Shown here one piece after another: positions 5,975 to 11,525 of a DNA stretch of 11,525 nucleotides. The notes under the pieces were generated by a model. The model had not been told where the DNA came from, did not search any database, and worked only from the letters and a program-made list of their open reading frames with translations. The DNA comes from an uncultured Collinsella sp. Its GTDB lineage: Bacteria; Actinomycetota; Coriobacteriia; Coriobacteriales; Coriobacteriaceae. The position numbers and the translations under genes are program-made. The first letter of the stretch is position 1; each line of letters opens with the position of its first letter. Location: NCBI GenBank assembly GCA_902496645.1, contig CABVBR010000054.1, positions 1-11,525 on the forward strand, read 5' to 3'.

Positions 5975-7270
5975 ATGCTCGCCTTTTTGCAAACCAACAC
6001 GCCCATCGTGATCTTTAACCAGATTGTGGTTACGCTGCTCACGTTTTGCTTCCTGTATCAGGTGGTCTTCTTTGTCATTGGCGCTCTCCGCGGTGAGGTC
6101 GCGCCACCTAAGGCCAAAAAGCTTCATCGCTACGCCTTCTTCATTGCGGCGCATAACGAGGAGGCGGTAATCGCCAACCTCGTGCGCTCCATTAAGGACC
6201 AGGATTATCCGTCCGAGCTTATCGAAGTCTTTGTCGTCGCCGATGCCTGTACCGACAACACCGCGCAGCTCGCGCGCGAGGCCGGCGCTATCGTCTACGA
6301 GCGTAACGACCTTGCCCGCAAGGGTAAGAGCTGGGTCATGGACTTTGGTTTCGATCGTATCCTCAACGAGTATCCCGACACGTTTGAGGGCTACTTTATC
6401 TTCGACGCGGATAACGTTATCTCCCGCGATTACGTCTCCAAGATGAACGATGCCTTTGACCAGGGTTTCCATGTGGTCACGAGCTATCGTAATTCTAAGA
6501 ACTTTGGCAGCTCATGGATTTCGGCCGCCAACGCCACCTGGTATCTGCGCGAGGCGCGCTTCCTCAACAACGCGCGTAATATCTGCAAGACGTCCTGCGC
6601 TGTTTCGGGTTCGGGCTATCTGATCTCTGCCAGCGTGATCGAGGGCATGCACGGCTGGCAGTTCCATACGCTGACCGAGGACATCCAGTTCACCACGTTC
6701 TGCGCCATTCACGGCATCCGCATCGGTTATGCACCGGCGGAGTTCTTTGACGAGCAGCCGGTGACGTTTAAGGCGTCTTGGAAGCAGCGTATGCGCTGGA
6801 CCAAGGGCTTCTACCAGGTCTTTTTTACCTATGGCAAACACCTGGTCAAATCGACCTTCCGCTATCGCCGCTTTGCTGCCTACGACATGTTCATGACCAT
6901 CGCGCCGGGCATGCTGCTGTCGCTCATCTCCATGCTTGCCAACGCGACCTTCCTCATCGTGGGCGGACTTTCGCATGGCTTCTTGGCCACCGAGGTCGAG
7001 ATGCAGGCTTGTGCCGCCTCGCTCATTATGACCTTCGCGATGATGTACCAGACCTTCTTTATCCTGGCGCTGCTCACGACCATCTTTGAGTACAAGCATA
7101 TTCACTGCGCGCAAAAGTGGCGTCTGGTAACCAACCTGTTTACCTTCCCGATCTTTATGTTCAGCTATATCCCCATCACGGTGGCAGCGCTGTTCCTGAA
7201 GGTTGACTGGGTCCCGACGCAGCACGCCGTCAACGTTACCCTCGACGAGGTCATGCAAGGCGCCAAATAA
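5975..7270 (+). CDS. Membrane-bound family 2 glycosyltransferase (processive type)
   Basis: Predicted to transfer sugar from a nucleotide-sugar donor on the cytoplasmic face of the membrane, probably building a surface or exported polysaccharide. The ATG at 5975 follows CGGGAG at 5-base spacing and gives 431 residues. Layout: membrane segment about 11-38; GT-A catalytic domain about 50-290; then membrane segments near 305-332, 346-371 and 385-408. Catalytic landmarks are VVADACTDNT (88-97, D90), the DxD motif DAD at 144-146, the TED motif (234-236, probable general base D236), and QRMRW (271-275), the QxxRW signature of processive enzymes such as cellulose, chitin and poly-N-acetylglucosamine synthases. 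Sugar and product are unknown. No export, acyltransferase or polymer-modification partner is adjacent, so it appears to stand alone between a promoter and a strong terminator. Confidence 0.92.
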   Translation: MLAFLQTNTPIVIFNQIVVTLLTFCFLYQVVFFVIGALRGEVAPPKAKKLHRYAFFIAAHNEEAVIANLVRSIKDQDYPSELIEVFVVADACTDNTAQLAREAGAIVYERNDLARKGKSWVMDFGFDRILNEYPDTFEGYFIFDADNVISRDYVSKMNDAFDQGFHVVTSYRNSKNFGSSWISAANATWYLREARFLNNARNICKTSCAVSGSGYLISASVIEGMHGWQFHTLTEDIQFTTFCAIHGIRIGYAPAEFFDEQPVTFKASWKQRMRWTKGFYQVFFTYGKHLVKSTFRYRRFAAYDMFMTIAPGMLLSLISMLANATFLIVGGLSHGFLATEVEMQACAASLIMTFAMMYQTFFILALLTTIFEYKHIHCAQKWRLVTNLFTFPIFMFSYIPITVAALFLKVDWVPTQHAVNVTLDEVMQGAK

Positions 7271-7278
7271 CCACCATC

Positions 7279-7314
7279 AAAACCACTACAAAGGGGCCCT
7301 TTGTGGTGGTTTTT
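7279..7314 (+). terminator. Intrinsic terminator after the glycosyltransferase gene
   Basis: AAAACCACTACAAAGGG (7279-7295) is complementary to CCCTTTGTGGTGGTTTT (7297-7313) except for one T-G wobble, giving a stem of up to 17 bp around a GGGGCCC centre. A T-run (7310-7314), then GC and four more T residues, follow. The inner base pairs must open to form a loop. It starts 8 bases after the stop codon. Confidence 0.93.
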
Positions 7315-7345
7315 GCTTTTGTAATGCAGCTCGAGGAGGTGCTCG

Positions 7346-7768
7346 ATGGTCTATATCCCGTTTTGGATTTGCATCTTTGCCGGCGCGGCGATTGATGCCC
7401 GTGAGCGGCGGTTTCCGAATGCGCTTGCCGGAGCGTGTGCGGTGGCGGCATTAGCAGGCGTTTGGCTCGACAAAGGCGTTAACACGGCGCTTGACCACGC
7501 TGGTCTTGCGGTCATCGTCTACCTTGCCCTTGTGTTGACTGAGTCCCTCTGGCGTCGTCTTCGCCAAACCCCGGGCATCGGCATGGGAGATGTCAAGGCA
7601 CTCTTCGCGCTTTGCACGCTCGACCCTATGGGCGGTATCGTGGCATTTGCCGTCGCGCTCCTGGTCCTTGCCATCTCCTGCCTCCTCACAAAATCGCGCT
7701 CCCTGCCATTGCTCCCGTTTTTGGTGCCGATATTTGCCATAATCGAAGTCATGGGCTGCACATTGTAA
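7346..7768 (+). CDS. Small A24-family prepilin peptidase
   Basis: Membrane aspartyl protease of the type IV prepilin peptidase family, which cuts the short leader from prepilins or pseudopilins. The ATG at 7346 has a near-perfect Shine-Dalgarno AGGAGGT with 6 bases between. The 140-residue protein is nearly all hydrophobic helices. It has the two catalytic aspartates in their motifs: D17 in IDARERRFPN (16-25) and D82 in GIGMGDVK (77-84). It ends with the PLLPF segment near 121-125. It lacks the N-terminal cysteine-containing methylation domain of the larger PilD/ComC enzymes, like CpaA/TadV-type or archaeal-type peptidases. No pilin, ATPase or Tad gene is in the window, so its substrate must be encoded elsewhere. 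It starts 32 bases after a strong terminator and is followed after 31 bases by the dGTPase-like gene, with which it may be cotranscribed. I see no convincing promoter of its own. Confidence 0.88.
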   Translation: MVYIPFWICIFAGAAIDARERRFPNALAGACAVAALAGVWLDKGVNTALDHAGLAVIVYLALVLTESLWRRLRQTPGIGMGDVKALFALCTLDPMGGIVAFAVALLVLAISCLLTKSRSLPLLPFLVPIFAIIEVMGCTL

Positions 7769-7799
7769 CTGATTGCGCATCCTTCTTAAGGAGCATGCC

Positions 7800-9047
7800 A
7801 TGGCAATTAATCAAGAAACGGCCGTCATTAAGGCGCGCATGGACCGCATTCCCGCGGCGTTGTCGCCCGAACTCGTCGAGCGCATTTCCGCCGATCGTGC
7901 TTCGGGTGCCGTCAACCCGTATCGTTGCAACGACGACCAGGTCATTCGTCGTATTGATCGCGCTGCCGACGAAGGCACGCTTATGCGTCCGGCGTTTATG
8001 CGCGATACCGAAAAGATTATTCATCTTCCGGCGTACACGCGTTATGCAGGCAAAACGCAGGTCTTTAGCTTCCGTAGCAATGATGATCTGTCGCGCCGCG
8101 GTTTGCACGTGCAGCTTGTCTCGCGCATTGCGCGCGATATCGGTCGCGCATTGGGGCTCAACTGCGATGTGATCGAGGCGATTGGCCTGGGCCATGACTT
8201 GGGACACACGCCTTTTGGCCATGCGGGCGAGCGATTCCTCAACGATATCTACCACGAGCGCACGGGTCGCTACTTTTTCCATAACGTGCAGTCGGTCCGC
8301 GTGCTCGATGCGCTGTACGGCCGCAACGTGTCGCTCCAGACGCTCGACGGCGTCTTGTGCCATAACGGCGAGTACGAGCAGCGCGTGTTTGAGCTCTCGG
8401 ACATGGGTTCCTTTGACCAGTTCGATCAGACGGTTGAGGACTGCATTGCCAAGGGCTATAGCGCAATTGAGCACCTACGTCCCATGACGCTCGAGGGCTG
8501 CGTGGTGCGTATCTCGGATATCCTTGCCTACGTTGGGCGCGATCGCCAAGACGCCATTGCGGCGGGCCTGCTGTCACCCGACGCCTTTGACGATGACCTG
8601 GGTGGAGCATACAACAGCTGGATCCTTACGCATGCCTCCATCGATATCGTTGAGCACAGCTATGGCAAGCCGCGCATCGAGATGAGCGAGGACCTGTTTG
8701 AGGAAATCCGCCGAGCCAAGCGTGAGAACTACGAGAAGATCTATAGTAAGGGCGGTATCGAGGGCGATTCCGAGGCGGAGTTGCGTGAGGCCTTTGAAAA
8801 GCTTTACGACCGTTGCCTGCAGGATATAAACGAAGGCGACGAGTCCTCTTACATCTTTAAGCATCATATTTCGCGCATCGAGCAGCAGCTTTCCTACTAC
8901 GATCGAACCTATACCTGGCAGGACGACAAGGATCAAGCGGTGGTGGATTACATCGCGAGCATGACGGACGGCTATTTCTGCGAGCTGACGAGCAAGTTGT
9001 TCCCTGGTCTGGAGTTTCCGCACCGTACCTATATTAACGAACGGTAG
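7800..9047 (+). CDS. HD-domain dGTPase-like triphosphohydrolase
   Basis: Predicted metal-dependent phosphohydrolase of the deoxyguanosinetriphosphate triphosphohydrolase-like family, which splits dNTPs to nucleoside and triphosphate and helps set dNTP pools. The ATG at 7800 has AAGGAG 6 bases upstream; in-frame codons before it are rejected. The protein is 415 residues. The N-terminal part has IIHLPAYTRYAGKTQVF (73-89), the counterpart of the family's KTQV segment. The HD metal site can be read as H103 (GLHVQLVSRIAR), H132-D133 (GHDLGHTPFGH) and D240 (RISDILAYVGRD). CHNGEY (187-192) matches the conserved loop between helices. The usual TRLTH sequence at the first histidine is replaced by SRRGLH, as I recall from a subgroup in Clostridia and Coriobacteria, so substrate preference is uncertain. 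No terminator is visible between it and rarA. Confidence 0.9.
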   Translation: MAINQETAVIKARMDRIPAALSPELVERISADRASGAVNPYRCNDDQVIRRIDRAADEGTLMRPAFMRDTEKIIHLPAYTRYAGKTQVFSFRSNDDLSRRGLHVQLVSRIARDIGRALGLNCDVIEAIGLGHDLGHTPFGHAGERFLNDIYHERTGRYFFHNVQSVRVLDALYGRNVSLQTLDGVLCHNGEYEQRVFELSDMGSFDQFDQTVEDCIAKGYSAIEHLRPMTLEGCVVRISDILAYVGRDRQDAIAAGLLSPDAFDDDLGGAYNSWILTHASIDIVEHSYGKPRIEMSEDLFEEIRRAKRENYEKIYSKGGIEGDSEAELREAFEKLYDRCLQDINEGDESSYIFKHHISRIEQQLSYYDRTYTWQDDKDQAVVDYIASMTDGYFCELTSKLFPGLEFPHRTYINER

Positions 9048-9061
9048 TTCGTATCTTTTCG

Positions 9062-9067
9062 GTATAC
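9062..9067 (+). promoter_or_regulatory. Candidate -10 region for rarA
   Basis: TATACT is a 5 of 6 match to the -10 consensus, about 40 bases before the chosen rarA start and after the previous stop codon. No convincing -35 is visible at standard spacing (9039-9044 is inside the preceding gene). Readthrough from the dGTPase-like gene is also possible. Confidence 0.45.
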
Positions 9068-9107
9068 TGTTAGTGGAAAACGTTTTTGATTGATGCACGG
9101 GATGGCT

Positions 9108-10457
9108 ATGGACGACCTTTTTTCTGCTTCGACGCGTGAGCGTTCCTTTCAGAATGCGCCGCTTGCGGTTCGCATGCGCCCCAATTCGCTCGACGAGTAC
9201 GTGGGTCAGCAAAAGGCCGTGGGCAAGGGTTCGTGGCTGCGTGCCGCGATTGAGCATGACGTGCTGTCGAGTGTGATTTTGTATGGGCCGGCCGGTACGG
9301 GCAAGACGACGCTGGCCCATATTATCGCCAACCATACCAAGAGCGAGTTTGTCGAGGTCAGCGCCGTCACGGGTACCGTGAAGGACCTGCGTCGTGTGAT
9401 TGACGAGGCCAAGACGCGCCTGAATACGTACGACCGCCGAACTATTCTTTTCATCGACGAGATTCATCGCTTCTCTAAGTCTCAGCAGGATGCCTTGCTG
9501 CATGCAGTTGAGAACCGTACCGTCATTATGATTGGCGCCACGACGGAGAATCCGTACTTCGAGGTCAACTCGGCGTTGCTCTCGCGCGGTCGCGTGGTAG
9601 AGCTTGAGCACTTGAAGGACGAGGATATCGCCACGCTGATTGAGCGTGCACTCGAGGCACCGCAGGGTCTGAACGGTAAGTTCTCGGCCGATGAGGATAC
9701 GGTTAAGTCCATCTGCACGCTGGCCGCGGGCGATGCTCGTTCGGCGCTCACGACGCTTGAGCTTGCGAGCGAGATTGCCGTCACGCGTCCCGATACCGAG
9801 GGAACGCCAGCGCCGGCGGCGGGGGAGCGCTATCCCATCACCGTGGTTGACGTTAAGATTGCCAACCCTCGTCGTGGTTTTTCGTATGACAAAAACGGCG
9901 ACATGCACTACGACATTATCAGTGCGTTTATTAAATCTATGCGCGGGAGCGACCCCGATGCCACCATTTATTGGCTCGCGCGCATGATAGATGCAGGAGA
10001 GGATCCTAAGTTTATTGCTCGCCGCATCATGATCCACGCTTCCGAGGACGTCGGAAACGCCGATCCGCAGGCGCTGTTGGTGGCACATGCTGCATTTAAA
10101 TCAGCTGAGGTCATTGGCTATCCCGAGTGTCGCATTAACCTGGCGCAAGCCGCACTCTATGTGTGCTTGGCGCCTAAGTCCAATGCCTGCGAGGCGTCGA
10201 TCGATGCCGCGCTGGCCGATATCCACAGCAGTGGTCTTCGCGAGGTGCCGAGCTACCTGCGCGACCGCCACCGTCCAGGCAGCGATGAGTATGGTGTCTA
10301 CAAGTATCCGCACGATTATCCCGAAGGCTGGGTCGATCAGCGCTATCTGCCCGAAGGCTTGGAGCGTGGTGCGTTTTGGCAGCCTGCCGGCCGCGGTTGG
10401 GAAGAATGGCGCGTTGAGCAAAGTGAACGCGACCGCAGCGGGAACGCACCGAAGTAG
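9108..10457 (+). CDS. rarA: Replication-associated recombination protein A (AAA+ ATPase, MgsA/RarA family)
   Basis: AAA+ clamp-loader-like ATPase that acts at stalled replication forks and in DNA damage tolerance, working as a tetramer with single-stranded DNA binding protein. From the ATG at 9108 the protein is 449 residues, beginning MDDLFS as in the family. Other in-frame starts exist at 9090, 9093 and 9102; only 9108 has a GGA motif at suitable distance, but the ribosome site is weak, so the start is uncertain by a few residues. Motifs: RMRPNSLDEYVGQ (22-34), Walker A GPAGTGKT (60-67), Walker B LFIDEIHRF (114-122), sensor 1 GATTENPYFEVNSALLSR (143-160), and an arginine at R160 in the finger position. 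The C-terminal half carries the MgsA-type tetramerisation region with YDKNGDMHYD and a SEDVGNADP segment. Length is usual for the family. Confidence 0.96.
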   Translation: MDDLFSASTRERSFQNAPLAVRMRPNSLDEYVGQQKAVGKGSWLRAAIEHDVLSSVILYGPAGTGKTTLAHIIANHTKSEFVEVSAVTGTVKDLRRVIDEAKTRLNTYDRRTILFIDEIHRFSKSQQDALLHAVENRTVIMIGATTENPYFEVNSALLSRGRVVELEHLKDEDIATLIERALEAPQGLNGKFSADEDTVKSICTLAAGDARSALTTLELASEIAVTRPDTEGTPAPAAGERYPITVVDVKIANPRRGFSYDKNGDMHYDIISAFIKSMRGSDPDATIYWLARMIDAGEDPKFIARRIMIHASEDVGNADPQALLVAHAAFKSAEVIGYPECRINLAQAALYVCLAPKSNACEASIDAALADIHSSGLREVPSYLRDRHRPGSDEYGVYKYPHDYPEGWVDQRYLPEGLERGAFWQPAGRGWEEWRVEQSERDRSGNAPK

Positions 10458-10488
10458 CAGCTGATGATTTTGTCCCACGTATCCGCTC

Positions 10489-10519
10489 TTGGCATGTTAC
10501 GCTCCCTTTGGGGTACCAT
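10489..10519 (+). promoter_or_regulatory. Weak candidate promoter for the DUF948-like gene
   Basis: TTGGCA (10489-10494) and TACCAT (10514-10519) resemble -35 and -10 hexamers, with a 19-base spacer that is longer than ideal. Given the stress-type genes downstream, an alternative sigma factor may be used instead; I could not recognise a specific alternative consensus. Confidence 0.3.
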
Positions 10520-10557
10520 GAACAGCGTCTGTATTTCGATTCCTTTGGGAGGCTTGT

Positions 10558-11151
10558 ATGAGTCCCATTCATATCGCTCTGCTGGTGCTCGCCGTTGCCG
10601 GCGTGTGGGCCGTCGTTGAGCTTGCGCTCACCCTGCGCAAAACCCGCACGGTTGTCGATTCGCTCGACAAGACGGTGACCGACCTCAACAACACGATCGC
10701 CGAGGCTCAGCCCGTGGTGGCAAAGCTCGATGGCGCCGTTGACGAACTTACGCCGGCACTTGCCCAGGTGGAGCCGCTGCTCAAGTCGAGCAAGACTGCC
10801 GTTGACGCCCTGACGTCCAACCTCGTTGAGGTCGAGGCGGTCGTTCGCGACATCTCCGAGGTCACGGGCAGCATGGCCGAGGCCAGCAACGCCGTGTCGA
10901 GTGTGACCGATTCTGCCGCCGGCGCCGTGCAGAAACTCTTCAATAAGGTGAAGGCTCCCGCAGCCGACGCCGAGCGCAAGCTCGCCGCTGCCGCCGCCGA
11001 GGCTGAGCAGCCTACCGAGCGCGTCCTGATTGGCGAGGCCGAGGACGAGGTCGCCGATGGCGCAGATGCGGTTCAGAAGCCCGCAGCCAAGCCGGCTCAG
11101 TATTACACCTATACATCCGCCGAGACCGCCGAGGAGTCCTGCGATGAGTAG
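10558..11151 (+). CDS. DUF948-like membrane-anchored coiled-coil protein
   Basis: A 197-residue protein of unknown biochemical function. The ATG at 10558 follows GGGAGG at 5-base spacing. One N-terminal membrane segment (about 4-26) is followed by a basic stop-transfer stretch, LRKTRT. A long helical region (about 32-125) carries regular hydrophobic spacing (VVDSLDKTV, LNNTIAEAQ, VVAKLDGAV, LVEVEAVVRDIS), typical of DUF948 and general-stress YtxG-like proteins. The remainder (about 130-197) is low-complexity, rich in Ala, Glu, Asp and Lys, and ends YYTYTSAETAEESCDE. In Bacillus, DUF948 proteins belong to the general stress response. Here the gene overlaps the RsbW-like gene by 8 bases, which supports a shared regulatory or stress role. 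Family assignment rests on architecture and is moderately secure. Confidence 0.78.
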   Translation: MSPIHIALLVLAVAGVWAVVELALTLRKTRTVVDSLDKTVTDLNNTIAEAQPVVAKLDGAVDELTPALAQVEPLLKSSKTAVDALTSNLVEVEAVVRDISEVTGSMAEASNAVSSVTDSAAGAVQKLFNKVKAPAADAERKLAAAAAEAEQPTERVLIGEAEDEVADGADAVQKPAAKPAQYYTYTSAETAEESCDE

Positions 11152-11521
11152 CGAAGCAACCTGCCCCATTACGCTGACCGTTGCCGGTGACCCGCGTCTC
11201 GCGCGCTTGGTGCGCATGACGGCCGCCAACGTCGGTGCTCTGTGCTCCATGTCCGTCGATCGCATCGAGGACATCCGCATGGCTGCCGAGGAGGCCTTCA
11301 TCTTTGGTTGCACCGCGGTCGACTGCGATGACATCACCATTACATTTGACGTCGACGAGACCCACGTTGGCATGACCTTTACCTTCGGCGACCAGGCCAC
11401 CGTCGATGGGGATGACCAGGCTGCTGTGTATGCCGAGCTCATTCTTGCAAGCGTGTGCGATTCCTACGAAAAGACCTCGGCGCCCCTAACGCTTTCCCTC
11501 GACCTCAAGGCGGATATCTAA
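11144..11521 (+). CDS. RsbW/SpoIIAB-like anti-sigma factor fold, apparently degenerate
   Basis: A 125-residue protein resembling anti-sigma factor serine kinases of the GHKL ATPase fold (RsbW, SpoIIAB), which bind a sigma factor and phosphorylate an anti-sigma-factor antagonist. The ATG at 11144 overlaps the upstream gene by 8 bases (ATGAGTAG), indicating translational coupling. The first half fits well: PITLTVAGDPRLARLVRMTA (8-27) and then VDRIEDIRMAAEEAF (38-52), which matches the helix that leads into the N-box. Where SpoIIAB and RsbW have SEA..NA..H, this protein reads EEAFIFGC (49-56), with F54 in place of the Mg-binding Asn. No DxGxG box is evident; the region reads FTFGDQATVDGDD (79-91). 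It is also shorter than SpoIIAB (about 146) and RsbW (about 160). It may bind a sigma factor without kinase activity. An ATG two bases after its stop probably starts the next gene, perhaps the cognate sigma factor. Confidence 0.75.
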   Translation: MSSEATCPITLTVAGDPRLARLVRMTAANVGALCSMSVDRIEDIRMAAEEAFIFGCTAVDCDDITITFDVDETHVGMTFTFGDQATVDGDDQAAVYAELILASVCDSYEKTSAPLTLSLDLKADI

Positions 11522-11522
11522 T

Positions 11523-11525
11523 ATG
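11523..11525 (+). other. Possible start codon of the next gene
   Basis: The sequence reads TAATATG, so an ATG starts one base after the RsbW-like stop codon, with AAGGCGG upstream as a possible ribosome site. Only the codon itself is in the window. In rsbW-type operons the next gene is usually a sigma factor, but nothing here shows that. Confidence 0.35.

Noticed and set aside
8574..10088. 504-codon minus-strand open frame opposite the dGTPase-like gene and rarA
   Set aside because: Antisense to two clearly recognised genes, with no motif and no ribosome site.
10174..11442. 422-codon minus-strand open frame opposite rarA, the DUF948-like gene and the RsbW-like gene
   Set aside because: Spans three real genes on the other strand; its composition looks like an antisense shadow.
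1..11525. tRNA or rRNA genes, CRISPR arrays, insertion sequences, integration sites
   Set aside because: I looked for cloverleaf-type sequences, regularly spaced repeats and transposase motifs on both strands and saw none.

Overview
The window is GC-rich, densely packed chromosomal DNA. It most likely comes from a Coriobacteriia actinobacterium of the Collinsella kind. This is inferred from the style of the proteins, the Gram-positive type T-box control of ileS, the lspA-rluD pair and the RsbW-like gene; no 16S rRNA or other taxonomic marker is present. All complete genes read rightward. One partial gene at the left edge reads leftward.

Layout. Positions 1-769 (minus strand) hold the N-terminal 256 residues of an iron-containing alcohol dehydrogenase-family enzyme resembling E. 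coli HcxA/YbdH. The 487-base gap to ileS carries a promoter and a complete transcriptional T-box leader with an isoleucine ATC specifier, an antiterminator with a TGGT tRNA-acceptor-binding bulge, and a competing terminator. ileS (1257-4061) follows. Just past its stop codon lie a large imperfect palindrome and then a strong intrinsic terminator. A second unit holds lspA and an RluA/RluD-family pseudouridine synthase, which overlap by one base. Next come a membrane glycosyltransferase of family 2 ending in a strong terminator, a minimal prepilin peptidase, an HD-domain dGTPase-like hydrolase, and the AAA+ ATPase RarA. The window ends with a DUF948-like membrane/coiled-coil protein that overlaps a small RsbW-like anti-sigma factor. 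An ATG right after that gene probably opens the next reading frame.

How the genes fit together. Most are housekeeping: tRNA charging controlled by uncharged tRNA-Ile, lipoprotein maturation, rRNA modification, nucleotide hydrolysis and replication-fork maintenance. The glycosyltransferase and the prepilin peptidase point to surface functions, but their partners are not in the window. The last two genes look like the front of a stress or sigma-factor regulatory operon.

I do not see a clearly new multi-gene system. The points most worth checking are the RsbW-like protein, which lacks the expected N-box asparagine and a clear G1 glycine box; the T-box antiterminator with a non-consensus bulge (TGGTTAA) and an inserted hairpin; the palindrome after ileS; and the isolated small prepilin peptidase.
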